This document shows, in pieces, positions 38,801 through 52,500 of a DNA stretch of 64,000 nucleotides. The DNA lies in NCBI RefSeq assembly GCF_900496995.4, contig NC_044018.1, positions 21,730,001 to 21,794,000 of the forward strand, in the 5' to 3' direction. The notes below the pieces were generated by a model. The model was given only the letters and a program-made list of their open reading frames with translations. It was not told the DNA's origin and made no database searches. Every line of letters begins with the position of its first letter. The first letter of the stretch is position 1. A program made the translations under genes and the position numbers. Source of the DNA: Aquila chrysaetos chrysaetos (Eukaryota > Chordata > Aves > Accipitriformes > Accipitridae).

Positions 38801-41003
38801 TGATGTATCCGCCTCTCTCATTCCAAACCAAGGGTGTTTGCTTTTCATAAGAACACATGATTCCTCTCGCAAACCTCTCATATTTTATTTTTAGTGCTGC
38901 AAATTCAAGATAGGTTCAGAAATCCAGGTGGGGCTATTTCCTTTTCATTGATTATGTATGTAGAACATATTTTATAGACATTTTATATTTTGACTGTTCA
39001 GCTATCAATCTACCAGTGATGCTGACAGTGAATCTTTGCAACCCTTGTCTTCAGTGAATTACAAAAGTATAAGTTCTAAGGCTTAGTAAAAACAAACAAA
39101 AAAAAGTGCTGATGGACAAATAAGCAAATGCAGCTTATGATACCTCATCAGTGTTGGCAGCACAGAGAATTAAAATAAATAATCAACATTGATATTTATC
39201 AGTCAGTAGATGTGACTCCAGATTCATACTGAGGTGGGCCTGTTAAGTAAGCAGATGCTATTTTAGTACAGCCTCTTCAGAATGGAAGCACATTTTATTT
39301 TACTTGTCTGAGGTCAACCAGTTGGGTCAGTAGCAGAGCTGGGAATAGAAACAAGAGTTACAGATTCCAAGTTTCAAGTATTAATAAATATTTCAGCCCA
39401 ATGTATTTTAAAGGCATATTTGGTAAGAACTTCAGACTTTTTCCCTATTTGTAAGGTTTTAGATTAGGAATACCTTTGAAAGATAAGGATTTATAGATAA
39501 TGGCTAACCGGATCACGTTCCATTTACATGGATGGAGATGGAAGTTGTTCCTAACTAGTCTGTTTTGAACAAACGAATGGTCGTATTACCTTCTTCATAA
39601 GGATCGCAACACAAACATCATTTGACTCAGCACTAATGAGTACTCCAAGCTGTGAAGCTAAAAACTAGTTGGTCTTAAAGTCTGAATTCGCCTTTTCCTC
39701 CTGACAGGTGACATAACCACCAACATAATGTCCGGATAATGGAGGGTAATTTGTATGAATGGCAATTACAGCATATCTATGCTGTGAGTTAGGGATTGTT
39801 AACATTGCATCTCTAGGAAACATTAGATGTAGTTACTCATTAATGAAATAATGCCTAACGAAAATCAACATCAGTCACCAGACTGGACTGACTAGCATCT
39901 CCTTAAAGTAACTTTCTTCTAGGAAAATGAGGTAAACAACCAGCTTTAATTCTTCATGCACAGTATGATGTTTCTTTTTGATCACACCCTGATTTCCGGT
40001 AATACTGATCATTCTATGTAGAAATTCAAGGGCCAAACAACAAAGAAATTAAAAATTTCTATGATGCTGCAACACAGTGGTAGCCAGTACAAAAGCATTG
40101 TGTTGGCATACTTTCTAGTACTTTGTACAGCATAGTAGCATTGACACCTAAAAAGTAATTTACTCTGCTGTCTGTCCATAACCAACTTTCACCATATTTG
40201 CTTTCAGTTTGCCACGTTAAAGAAAAAAAAATAAATCTTGATCAATTTTTTAGTTTTGCATTGCTTCTGCCCCTTATTATGAATGCATCAAAAAGCAGAA
40301 GGTACCTAAAATAAGAACTACTAACAATAGGACTACTGTGGAGAAAACAATTTTACTAGTTTTAAGATTAAACCCCATACAGTTATGAGTGAATCTGTAT
40401 GATGTGGTCACCTGCTCGGGCTGGACTTAACCTTCCCATGACTAGGAGATATAGCCTAATTTAACAGTTTTTCCAGGAAGAAAATTTACTGGAGAGGTGC
40501 ATTACTTAATACTAAGTTGATAAACTTGCTCACTGAGGGTTGGATTTCAAAGATGTATGAGCACTACTTACTCTTCCTCTAGTATGAAAATACTGCAGTC
40601 ACGTTTAGATCCCACATTTAAGCACAAACACAGATGTATAAATTTTCATACATATATACACTTGGAGAGCCTCCAACCACATTCATGCTATTTGTTTATA
40701 GATAGTACATACGCAGAAGTCAGTTGCATAGTTACATGTGCCATTAGACATGGCTTTCAGTTACGCAATTTTTACACACTCCATTTCTAAGTCCAGGGAG
40801 CCAATTTCTATACTGCTGCAAACTAAGGTGTTCGTTGAACTTTATTACAACAATAATTTGCAAGCCGCTATCAATTTTGATTTTTAAAGGCAAAATTGGC
40901 TACTTTAGTAATCTATTTATGCTCTTTTTTCATGACAGACTATAAAAGATGTGCCAGGCTTCTTACTCGGTTGGCAGTAAGCCCAATGTGCATGGAAGGA
41001 TAA
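35553..41003 (+). CDS. ALKAL2: ALKAL2: ALK and LTK ligand 2 (FAM150B, augmentor-alpha), four coding exons, with an apparent frameshift in the first
   Basis: ALKAL2 is a small secreted cytokine that binds and activates the receptor tyrosine kinases ALK and LTK. Coding exons are 35,553-35,812, 38,299-38,352, 38,464-38,544 and 40,939-41,003. The N-terminus ([20 protein letters not shown]) is a hydrophobic signal peptide. A helical segment ([16 protein letters not shown]) follows, then the conserved C-terminal augmentor domain. That domain includes [53 protein letters not shown] and a final MCMEG. The four cysteines of the domain are all present. Splice sites are canonical and phases agree. The signal peptide is in frame 0, but everything from GCAGAT at 35,638 is one base out; the CCC at 35,635-35,637 is the likely extra base. 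Without it the product is 152 residues, the human length. As written, translation ends at 35,756 after 67 residues. Confidence 0.93.
35813..38298 (+). other. ALKAL2: ALKAL2 intron 2
   Basis: Bounded by GTAAGT and TTTCTGTCCAACAG. No other gene or clear transposon was recognised in it. Confidence 0.85.
38299..38352 (+). other. ALKAL2: ALKAL2 exon 3 (54 bp), start of augmentor domain
   Basis: Encodes [18 protein letters not shown], nearly invariant in vertebrate ALKAL2. Flanked by CCAACAG and GTAAGT. The short intron to the next exon spans 38,353-38,463. Confidence 0.95.
38464..38544 (+). other. ALKAL2: ALKAL2 exon 4 (81 bp), first cysteine pair
   Basis: Encodes [18 protein letters not shown] through DCTIPA with the first two conserved cysteines. 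The acceptor is TTATATTTCAG and the donor is GTAAGT. Confidence 0.95.
38545..40938 (+). other. ALKAL2: ALKAL2 intron 4
   Basis: Bounded by GTAAGT and TTTTTTCATGACAG. No embedded gene or recognisable element. Confidence 0.85.
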
Positions 41004-41005
41004 AG
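40939..41005 (+). other. ALKAL2: ALKAL2 exon 5, last coding exon, followed by a splice donor
   Basis: Encodes [21 protein letters not shown] with the last two conserved cysteines, ending in TAA at 41,001-41,003. Two bases later comes AG|GTAAGC, a good donor, implying that the 3'UTR is spliced. The junction is so close to the stop that nonsense-mediated decay is not expected. If the donor is skipped, the AATAAATAAA cluster near 41,172 could end a shorter transcript. Confidence 0.93.
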
Positions 41006-44000
41006 GTAAGCTTTTTCGTAACAGTAATGACATTCTACTGCATAGCAAAGCAGTGGATTTTGTGTTTCATACATGAAAATTCATAGGAGTATAATAACAA
41101 TTGTCCTTTGGCTAAGGTATTCCTCTTTCAGAGTACCTGAAGAAACTGGCTCAATCTGGCAAATATTGGCAATAAATAAAGGGTACACCCTACAGAAAGT
41201 CATCATATAAAAGTCCACGTGCATTAGCTGTGAATTATTCATAGCAGCATACAGTTAGGAGATAGTGAATTTGTTGTTACAGAACAAAACACAACAGCTG
41301 TAGCTTATTTTTCAAGTTGACTCAGTACACAATTGCCTGCATTGGCAGCAGCAGCCCTTTTATGTGTGCAGCTGTGGATCTATGGTGTACATTTTAGTAT
41401 GAGTTAATATATACAAAGCTATATACATGAAAGCTTTATAAATGCAGATAGGTTGCAGGTGCTTTTATAGTAATTCAATTAAAATGTATTATTAGTAACA
41501 CTGATAAACTAACTTTAAGGTACTCGGATTTCTTGGGATTTTCATTGCGTGGGAATTTCACCATGCACCAAAGTTAAAAAAAAAAAAAAAAAAAGCCAAC
41601 CAAACAAACAAAAAAGTACATCCAAATTATCTGTATTTCTAGAAAACTAACACGTAAGACTACAGAAGGACTAATTTACATTCTGTCCTCAACCTTTACC
41701 TGAGACAAAAATGTGACTTCTGACAAAGGCATACGTAATAACCCGTATGGATTTGTCAGTAACAATACTGTCAAACCAAGATATTTAAACTCTCTAACAA
41801 AACAGACATCTTGTGGAGAAAGTCAGTGAGAAAAAGCAATACATGTTAAGCATCTTAGTTTATTTTTTTAAAGCATTGGCACTGTTTTGCATGACATTCT
41901 CACAAGCAAGCTAGGGAAATGTGAGCAAGATAAATGTAAGAATGGCTGGAAAAAAAACCCGAATAAGTTATTAGTGGTTCACTGTCAAACTGGAAAAAAG
42001 TATTGAGCAGAGTCACACAGCTTCATTATCGGTACGGTATTATTCAATATTTTTATAAATAACTTGGGTGATAGAAGACAGCATATTTATGGATGACAGT
42101 AGTGTAGGAGAAGCAACCATGATAGAGTACAATCTTGAAATTGAAAATAATCTTGGAAAATTAGCTGAATAGTCTAAAAACAGGACAAAATTTAAAGGAA
42201 AGAGCAGAATTATGAAGTCATGCAGGAGTAATCAACTGCCGAAACACACGGCAAGTTGTGAATAGCTGGACAGATTTGTAGAAAATGTAGGGGTTGTAGT
42301 GGATCACAAACTAAGCATGTCAACCATGTCACACTTGAAAAAAGACAACATACTGGAATTTATAAATAGGAACATTGTTTATAAAATACCTGAAATAATC
42401 ACTGTTGCTGGAATACTGTATTTAATTAAGGACACCATGAAGACATATGGGTGCTTCTTGTAAGAGTCCAAAGAAGAGCAACATGGATGACCAAAGACCT
42501 AGAAAACTCAGTTTACAAGAACAGATAAAAGGAACTGGGATTATTTAATCTAAAGAAAAGACGACTGCAGGAAATATGATGGAGCTATTCCATTTCATAA
42601 AAAGTGGCTACAAGCCATCTTCTCTACCCAGTGTGGATAAGACATCATTTGTTTTACTTTGCAACAAGAGAGGATTCTAGCTAGACATTAGAAAAGACTT
42701 TTCTAATGGCAAGGGCAGAGGTAATATATTAAATCATTTGATGTAAGTCAGCATCCTGACTTTACGCTAAACTCCTCAACATTTAAGTATTTTCTGCTTG
42801 ACTTCCTAAAATAAACCTAAACTAGCCCAACTTCAATGCAGAATGTTTCTAATATCCAATAACTGTTACATTACTTGTTGTCTTAATTTGAAACATGCAG
42901 CCTTGGAGAGGAATCTCTTATCCATACATCGTGTGTTCAGGGATGGCATCGTGGAAACAATTAATTAATAGTACAATTAATACAATGGTATTAGGACACA
43001 TAAAAGTTAGCAAATAGGTAAATCCTTTGATCTAATTAGGAGAAATGCCAGGGATTCAACCTTTCAATTGTAAAATCCGGAAAGCAAGGAAAAAATTAGC
43101 TATTATATAATGATATTCACCTGGGAAAGATAGGTGAATAACGTTATTACCAATACTAATAAGCAGATACATCAGAGTAGGGAATTCTTTTCTCCCTTTC
43201 CTTATAAATTTTTATCTGTATCTTTACATCCTATCATGCAAACACAAACTCATAACATGAAGGAACGGTAACTAAATTAGTCCACATCTCAAGTGCGGAG
43301 TCAATTTAAAAAAAAGTCCATCTCATTTTGCCAAACAACTCCTTTGCTCAACCAGCAGGCATGTTTCAAGGTGAGTAACAAGCCTCCACTTCTGTTATTC
43401 TCCACACAGAGACAAATCATTAATAGTATCAGCACTCTTAAGCAACCTCTATTAGTAGAAAGGAAGGCTGTTCTTTACCTCTTATGCCTTGAGATCCACA
43501 GGTGTCTCCATAAAATTAAGCATCCTGTCTCCTCAAAGCTTTTCCACTGCATCAGTTCAATTCGTGGGGGTAAGATCCTCTCTCACAGAAAAGTATAATG
43601 TAAGGCTTGGTTTATTTTCATCATTTCATGGACTGAGCTGTAGAAAAATGGGTTCTTTTTACATTTTTCTACTTACCAAACCATCCTTCTTCTCCACAAA
43701 GTGCACAGTTACCATTAGTCCAAGGTGTTTTAAGAAGCTTCAAAGTTTTGAACATAGTACCACTGACACGTAGCAAGACGATTTCAAAGCCATTTCTTAT
43801 TTAAGGTGGCACTCTCGTGTAAGAAGGGTTTATTTACAGTCTGGCAGTAAGTACACACTTCTGGCTGCTGCCATAAGGCTACTAGTGAGTAGTTCTAAAG
43901 CTCAGAGTAACTCCTGAATATTAAGATAACGAAATTTTCTTTCATGGTACTACTCCACAAAGGTCTAAATTCACAAGTAGAATTTGACTGTTTATATTAA

Positions 44001-47000
44001 TTGTAATCACAAATACATTTAAAAGAATCTTTTTAAACGCCTATATTATAAACTAGTAAAATAACATATGCTTAATTATCCACACCTACATTTTTTTTCC
44101 CCCAACAAATTAGATTTCCTGTTTTGCTCAGTAGCTGATTTTTGTTTTAATGGAGGCTTAGGAGTGGGCTGGGCTATAGGTGAATTATTGCTTTTTGATA
44201 CTTTGGAAAACTAGTATTTTTGGTGCATTTTTCAGATCCATGGACATCTGTCCATGTTTAGAGATCAATTTGGGTGGGAAGAAAGAAAGAAAAAAAAAGA
44301 TAGATTTGGGTTTTGTTTGTACTTAAAATGCATTTTGGACTATCATAGCTTTAAAGCACACAAGATGCTGAAACTCAGTGCTAAGATCAAACAAGAAAAT
44401 AAGATGCAAAAACAGGAATTAGGCATCTATGACTGTCACAGTACATACCTAAGGGTGTGTGTGTGATACCATGTGTCTTGTGGAGTCTTCACTTTTTCTC
44501 ATTGGGCTCCATCTTCTGTCTCTTTTTTTAGAGCGTATGTTCACATTTTGCCTGTCCCACAGATACAAGCAATGCAGGGGCCCAGTAAAAGCCCTTTTAC
44601 TTGTTGAGATTGCACAAGTGAAGCCAGAGCAGCATATATTTGTATTACCACACCACGCAGTAGTCCTTTGTAGTCCCTTTGGGTTTTTTTTTTCCTATCA
44701 GCAACCCAGGCTGTGTTCCCTGGTTGTCACCAGCACCGTCTCTAACTAGTTTTATTCTGTAACACTTTCTCCTTCTTGTGTTCAACACAGCTATGTCCTG
44801 TCCTTGATGCTCTTTTTTGTTCTGTTCTTCAGCCTCATTCTTCTCCCAGTTTCCTAATAGTTCCCATAGTCCATGCTTGCTTTGCTCCACCCCATGCAGA
44901 TACATCCAACAACCATTATGTTGTCCATATCTGCAGCAGGTAAGAAACGTCAGGGACAAGATTCCTGAAGTCTTCACCTAAAGTTCCCGATTCAGATCTT
45001 GCAGATTTCCTGTGACAGATGGTGATGAATGCAGAAAAGAAAATCTGGCCCCTTTGACAGCATTTGTTACAATCACTTTTGCTATAGTCATTCAGATTTT
45101 ACGGCTTTTGTTTGAAAACTGCAGGTGCTACTGTTGGTGCCCTCCCTTTTCCATTACCTTTTCTTTAAGTGTTTGCTAGAGACCAACACTGATCGCATAA
45201 TGTATGCTTAAAAGCTCCTTGTATCATAAGGAGTAGTTCAAGGACCAAGGACTGCATTGTTATGTATGATTACATACTTCCGTTTTGAAGATTTCTTCTA
45301 ATTACTGTACTGACAATATTTATGTATTTTCAACTTTTTTAAAGTTTCTACAGTTATTTCCAATGAACAAAATAAAACTAGTGACACAAACAGTTCTACA
45401 CTAATAAATACAAGACTAGTACAAGTAGTAGGAATCTCAGGCTAAGCAGAAAAAACGAGCTTTATACACTATAAAAAGCCTATGAAAAAAATTTACCAGT
45501 TGCTTGTTTCCTAGAGAAGCAGATATAATTAATAATATTTAAAGGAAAAGCAATAGAAACAGTATTTCTTGCTTGAAGTACATGACAGAGTAAGAATAAG
45601 TATATTTACATAGGAAGGTCAAAGATTCTGTATAAAATTCCTAATAAGCTAAAGCACACTGATAACTGAAATTTCCTTTAGAACACAGAAAAATCTGTGT
45701 AAACACCTCAAGACATATTGACCATACTAGCAATATATCTTAAAAAAGCTGAAAATAAAAGATAAACCTGGAAAATTTAAATACATAAAGAGAAAACTGA
45801 AATACCACACGAAATATCCCATTCCTGTACACTGTATCATATATCCATTATTGCAAACTATTCTTAAACCAAAATAATATTTGGGCTCTTAAATTTTGCT
45901 TCAAGTGTTTTGTAACAATGGAAACAACAGCCCTTAATTGCTTTCTCTCTTACAATTTCTTATTGACTAACATCCAGTGCAATCAAGAAATGTCAGACAC
46001 TTTCATGTCATAAAAGAAGCGAAGGTGGAATTAAGATGTGGGTTTTGCATATTATTCAGTGAAGGCAGACTCTTTTTTTTTCTAGAAAGCATAGCTTGAT
46101 CCATCATATTCAACTTCCCATGACATGTTCAATCACCTCTGCTTGGTGACAGGAAGTAGTTCCCAAGGTAACTAACTAATTTAAGACTTTTCATCAGAAC
46201 TCTTGCTTTGGATTAAAGAGGCAGCCAGCGTACATAGTTACTCGTGTGGCATAGCCCAACTTTATTGAGAGGCAATTCTGAGTTTTCCTTACTATGGGAT
46301 CTCTGTGGCTAGCACCAGCTGAAACATTAAGAGCTTTAACATCTTCAATGCATGGATCTCTGTGACGTGATGCTCACAGAGCAGACTTCCACCTGTGTGT
46401 TCACACTTGGGGAAGGAATTTTTTGATCTTAGCACATGGAAGTTCTGCTACAAAATCTTACTGACACAATATCTTAAAGTTTATATTGATATTCAAACCA
46501 CTAAATTCTTCTCTTATATAGATGAGCTGTTACAGAGTTTCTCTCTGTCATCATGCATAGATAATAACTAGAATCAAATTTGGAAAGCTGTAATATGCCT
46601 TTACAAGAGATTTCATTTGTGCTTTTTAAAATTGGAACAATTGTATGGTTTGGTTGGTTTCAGCTACTGTTGCTGGTTGGGTTTGTGTTTTGGTTTGGTT
46701 TTTTTCTTTTTATTAGCAAAGGAGAACTAAGAATCAAATGAGAGAGGAGAAAGGAGTTGTATAGCTACCTATGTTCTCAACAGAGACTAGTCAAATCGTA
46801 TTCAGGATCTCCACCAAGACTACCTGCCATCCTTCAGCTAAATTCCAGTCCAATTTTCCTCCGCTGATGCATATAACATAGACTACGTGAAATAAAATAA
46901 ATAAATAAAAAAAATTACAACAGATTGATCAGTGCTAAAAATCTGGGGCCTTTTCAAGGGTTTCTGAAAATGCCAGGGATTTAGGAAACTGCAATTTAGC

Positions 47001-48884
47001 TGAGCACTGGGAATCTAAGACCCACAGCTTTTGATCAGATATCCATACAAAACCAGGTATAGCTGAGATGACAAATGACCTTCCTATCCACTTCCAGTTT
47101 TTCACCCTCAGTGAGCTACATATTCCCAGTAGTATTAGTAATGAAAAAACTATTTATTAAATTCTCAGTGTTTAACTTGTCAGTTGTACCACACACTGAT
47201 GAAACCAAAAGCATGTTAATTTGTTTTTAAACATCACAGCTTAAATAGGATACAGCGGGGGCATACATACAGAAAGTAAGCTAGATGAAAATGCAAGACA
47301 AGGAAAATTTATGTCAGTTTCCCCTCTAAGGAAGGATATTTAAAAAAAAAAAAAAAAAAAGTATTTGTCCTATCTGCAAAGCCAGAAAAAAACTAAATTA
47401 CATTAAGCTTTTCTGTAACATTATTACATTTCCTAATAGCTTTAAAAAAATTGCAAAACTAAATGTTTAAATACTACTAACAAGTACTTCTGTATGCACC
47501 AATAGCTTGATTTCCAATGGATTATGTCAAGTCTGACTGACTTTGCATTCAAATGATTCTATTACAAATTATACTTAAGCAGTAGAAAATGTAGAGAAAC
47601 TCAAAACATCAGAGAATTCACACTGATCATGGGAAAGACAGTTACGTATGTTCAGACAGACAATATGAAAATTTTAACTGTGAAAAATGACATCGGCAGA
47701 AGTCTAGTATCAGAGAACCACTGTTTTTTATCTCCCACGTGGACTTTTGGTGTCTGTGAGACACACAAGCTTCAGCTCAATCTGTTTGCGTGCAAGAGCA
47801 GTGCCTTTCACCTCTGCAGTTCCTGTTGACTAATAAGACATAGTGCATTTTTTACTTCAAAAAAAGGGCATTAACAGCTTGTCTTAGAAACACATGAAAC
47901 TGGGTAGAGACTTGCAGCATTCAGTGGTCACCTGTATAGAAAATGCAGTTGCAGAAAACAAACTCAGAAGTTACTGGAGAGAGGATGGATTTCTAGATAT
48001 GTATACACAGAGATGGTCACATTACATTTTCTCAGAAGGCTTAAAGGTGTAGGGGAAAAGGGTCATGGAAACCTTCACTGCCCAACCTTTGAATTAACAT
48101 TTGTAGAGTATAGACAATATCCGTACATAAGCAATATGGAAACCTGTAATTTCATATCAGTGATTTTGATACCAGTATCATAGAAATGGTTTTGATTTCA
48201 TTCCAAGATACTATTCTGGGAAGAGTTAATAGAATGGGCAGAAAATTGAACCACTGCAGCTCCTACTCAGTCTGTGTTGCCTCAGTGCTTGCACGTCCCA
48301 GGGGCTATATTTATATGACCGCATCTCAGAAAGTTACTTCTGTTTGTTTCTTGTTTATATGAGTCCAAATTTCTTCACTAGTGGGCCCCAGTGAAACATC
48401 ATATCCTTCCCAGATCCTTCAAACCTTACCTTGACAGATACGTATTACTGGGCATCATATCAACAGCTTCCTGACACCAAGACATTAAGACAGAAATTTG
48501 CAATCTGTTCATACTATCCTTGAGGTTTACTCATTTTTTGACTTCACAGGTGCACTCATAGGAACAGGCTAAACGTAATTATGAGCACGTTTTGAATAGG
48601 TAGAACTGTATTTTCCAAATCTGTCTACCTAAAATGAACGAGCACAAAAAGGGACGCTTTCCCAATTTCAGCCTTGATTAACAAACAAAACAGTAATTTA
48701 GCAGTCAGGCTGATATTAAATAAAATGAGCTAAATCAGAAATGCACTACTGGATCTTTCCAAAGTTATTACTGAATTCTCTGGTTTTATTTACTATTTTC
48801 AATATGACAAATACATTCTTAAACACATGTATGTGAGTATAAAAATGATGAAAGGCAATCTTCTTCTTTCTTTTAATCCACCAG
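41006..48884 (+). other. ALKAL2: Inferred ALKAL2 3'UTR intron (about 7.9 kb)
   Basis: Runs from the donor after the stop codon to the acceptor at 48,884. It contains an old CR1 copy (41,950-42,760), poly(A) runs at 41,576-41,594 and 47,342-47,360, and no recognised coding segment. Confidence 0.55.
41950..42760 (+). mobile_element. Ancient CR1/L3-type LINE, 3' part of ORF2, heavily decayed
   Basis: The plus strand retains the RT motif region LFNIFINNLGD, then text corresponding to the phase where CR1-class elements read FNKDKCKV and NQL. It ends with a stretch like LFNLKKRRLQ and LDIRKDFS. Many stops and indels make it much older than the other CR1 copies here. The order and spacing of the remnants match the C-terminal half of CR1-class ORF2. 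Boundaries are approximate. Confidence 0.8.
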
Positions 48885-49563
48885 ATTATTACCATGAAAA
48901 GAAACACCAAGAACCAAGAGAAGTGCCTTGGAAACCAACAGGGAAATAGAACTTACTACCTTTATAACATATTCCATTGTGAACAAGAGATTTATTTTTG
49001 CAGATTGACAGACTACTTCCCATAATTCTTTTAACATGCGTTTTGTATGTCGTCAACAGTTTGCAGATTGACATTCTTTACAGTAGCATAACTGCCAGTA
49101 GTACTTAATGCTCCATACTTAAAAACACACTTTACAACTGATGTGTAATGCTGCCAAAAATTATGTATACACAAATATTTCACCAAGAAAATTGATGTTC
49201 TATTGCTTAATTCTACAATTTTAAGGAATGTTTGTTTGTATATCTAGAACTACTAAAGATCTGCTCCACAGTAGTTGTGGTCACTTGATATCCTTCATGC
49301 TTATGCAATTTTTTAAAAGTTTGGTTAAAACAGACTTGCATTGGGGTCACATTGTACCCTAGGAGTACAAATTGCATGACAAACAGGAACGTAATTCCAA
49401 GTAGACATATTTTTTGGGACTGTGGAGCATGGATTTTGTACACAAACACAAGCTGCCATTAATTTACTTTATATAATAAATGTATAAAACATTCCAGCGA
49501 ACGTGCAATATGTAAATACTGTAAATAACAAGCATAAGTAATAAAGTGTTTGGTATTAAGTTG
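48885..49563 (+). other. ALKAL2: Inferred terminal 3'UTR exon of ALKAL2
   Basis: A strong polypyrimidine tract and acceptor (CTTCTTCTTTCTTTTAATCC then ACCAG) precede this segment. An AATAAA at 49,540-49,545 followed by a GT-rich downstream element closes it. The position and strand suit the unused donor after the ALKAL2 stop codon. The assignment is inferred; no transcript evidence was available. Confidence 0.5.
49540..49545 (+). terminator. ALKAL2: Polyadenylation signal AATAAA, likely ALKAL2 distal end
   Basis: Canonical hexamer followed within 15-45 bases by TTGTTCTCAGTTTGCTTTCTG, a typical GU-rich downstream element. Confidence 0.6.
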
Positions 49564-52500
49564 TTCTCAGTTTGCTTTCTGTTCACTGGATACAGATAAA
49601 CAAGCTATCTTCCAGTAGCTACTATCACTTATCCACACTTAAGCCTCTTTCCAGTAAGACTTCACTAGAGTAAGAAAGAAAGGTACACCCACCTCAGAGA
49701 AGTCCAGTAATTTGGACACTCTCTATGGATTTGTGAGGACGGACAGATCTGTGTGTGCCAGTCCCGCAAAATGCCCAGACCACAAGGCTGCTCCAATTCT
49801 CTATAGCATTATAAATTTGAATCTTTTTTTATGACAAACAGTTGTTTTGATTTTTTTGTTTGAGTTTTGTTTGGTTGGGTTTTGGGGTTTTGTTTGTTTG
49901 TTTGTTTGTTTTAAATCTCCAGTCTATTCATGATACTGCAAGGCAATATAATCAGTATATGTCCAATAAATCATTTTAGTAATGTAAAATTTTTAAGGAG
50001 TCGGTGAACACTTACTCAAGAAGCCTTGATACACATCTCCCTTTCTTCCTTAAATCAGATATTAAATCCAGTTGTCATAATACAATGGCTCAAACAGGAA
50101 GAAAATTTTTATGTGTCATTTATAGATGAACCTCAGGTACTTTTATCTTAATACGGGCATTTAGCTTCCATTTTATCCTCAATTCAAACCACAAAATGTA
50201 AAAACAAAACCAAACACACCCCTCCCTACCCTGAGAAATAGCTAGGAGCTGGGATTCTTGAAATACACTTAAGAGCCATCAGCATCTACCTCTTTAGAAG
50301 AAAAAATAAAAAAAATGGCAGAAGTACAAAATCCCATCCTAGAACATGGCTGTATTTAGTAAGGGAGAAGTACATATGTTTTTATTTGCTTTCAGTGATC
50401 ACTAAATGCTAAAGTTTCATTTCTCAATAGAAGTAATACATGCATACCGAAAATCTGGTAGTTAAAGGGATCTACTGCTACAGGATTCACTTAGCTGCTT
50501 ATCTGTAGTAAACATGTGCATGGAACTCTGCTTCTCTGTGGTTCCACTGGCTGAAATCAGATCACAGCATATTACTTAACACGGGAGTTTAAATTAGCAT
50601 AAATCTTTCTTTTTGTAGTAGAACACCTGAAATCTGGTTAAATAAAAACTTTCCAGAAAAATTCCTTGTAAAAGGAAAAAAGTAATTTATTTAATGGCTT
50701 GATAAATGAATATTAATAATTTAATCCCATATAAGTTTTCCCTAGATTTAGCAGAAGTCAGCATGCTTTGACACAAGATACAACTATACTATAGAAGATT
50801 TTTTTTTATTTAGTCTTAGGTATATGCTTACTACCTAAATTAAAACAAGCCGTGGTGGGGGAGAGGGGGAAAGAGGAGGAATCAGGTCTGTATTTTTTCA
50901 TTCAACATTACATTTTTCATGAGTGGTATTTTAAACCCGTAAGAGCTTAGTCATCTGTACAATCCACAATTTGTGTATTAATCTTATGTTCACTGTTTCT
51001 GTTGGAACCCAAATAATGGTACTGTACAACTGTCCTTCCTGAAAGCAATTCCTGTTCTGTATTCTTGTATTCTACAAATTCTTCTAAAATACCACTGTGC
51101 TCTCCTTCTCTTCCTCCAAAAGAAACCCACTAAGGATAAAATCAAATCAATCAATCAGCTTTTTCCTCCTAATACAGCTAGTGAATTATTTAGCCAATAG
51201 ATTACTTGCTGAAAATATACCTCAAGGCTGAAACTTTTACATCTGAACTGAATTTAACACAAATAGTTTTGACTTAGTATCACTTTACAGGAAGATTCCT
51301 AAGCCTAGTGAAGGTAAACAACCATACCCTTTTATCTCCTTTTCTGTTACCCCAGCAGCTCAAAGGTAAAGATTTAAGACTTTTAAATCTTAGCTTTAAT
51401 ATGTAGGGAACTATAGGTTCAATTCCTACTCAGCCATGAATGGGAAAGCACCAACCCTCATGTTCTCAATCTTCGGAGTTATTTTACTTTCAGTGGAATA
51501 TCTTAAATGGTCATTCTGGCAGAGAGTAACATTAGATTACGCCTAAATACTTCCACTTCTGAGGTTAGTGCATAAAACCCACATTTAAGATTGTTTGTCC
51601 CTAACTGCCCATCATTTTCCCTCATTTATTTTGTCAAAGCATTCATAAGTGGAAAATAATTTTTTCCAGAGTCAGCGCTTGATCTAACCTGAAATATTAT
51701 ATATATTACTGTTCGTCCCTGAAGTAAAACAGCTATTAACTTGCAAAGTCCTAGCTTGTTCTTTAAAAATCAAAACTATTGGTAATGCAATAATGCACAG
51801 AGAACCCGATTTCTGTATTTAAGTGTTCCATCTACCCCTTGCCTTTTTGTAAGTAGGTTCTTCAGTTTTATGTCTGAAATTTTAGCACAAAACAGAAACC
51901 TCATTAACACAAACACAGCTGTTCTACAGCAAGAGTCCCAGGAAACTTAATCCCCATTGTGCAGGCTGCAGCACAGGCAGAGTGACACCAGGATTCCTCC
52001 CCTCCCCAGGAATGACAGGGTCCTCTATTGAAATGCATCCCTCTCCCAGAAGGGAGAGTAGGTGACAAATATAGAGACTACTCTACTAGTTTGGAAGGCA
52101 GACAGGGAAAAACAAGGCTAAATAAATGAGAAAGAAAGTTTTACAGATCCAGTTTTACAAATAATGTGGTAATGCTAATTCATACCAATGTTGGTATTAT
52201 TCAAAATAAGAATATCAGTTACATTACTGATCTCAGTACGTTTACATTTCTAAGGCAGAAATGAAAGGTGATGTTCGGACAAACAGGTATGGATTTTTAC
52301 AAAGCATTCAATTTTTGTCCAAGAGCAGAACTTTCTACTTACTGGCCTTCTGTTAACTTTGTTATGTTACAGATGGACTGTCTTCAGGTTGAACTATACA
52401 CTCAGAGAACACTGCTGACAGACTATCCATTCTCCTGAGTAAATCTGAAAATATTGTCTGACACCCACACAGGAACTGGGATTATAGCAAATTTCTCATT

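Noticed and set aside
44645-44977. A 110-codon minus-strand frame in the inferred ALKAL2 3'UTR intron
   Set aside because: The text shows no recognisable domain and the length is within chance for this composition.
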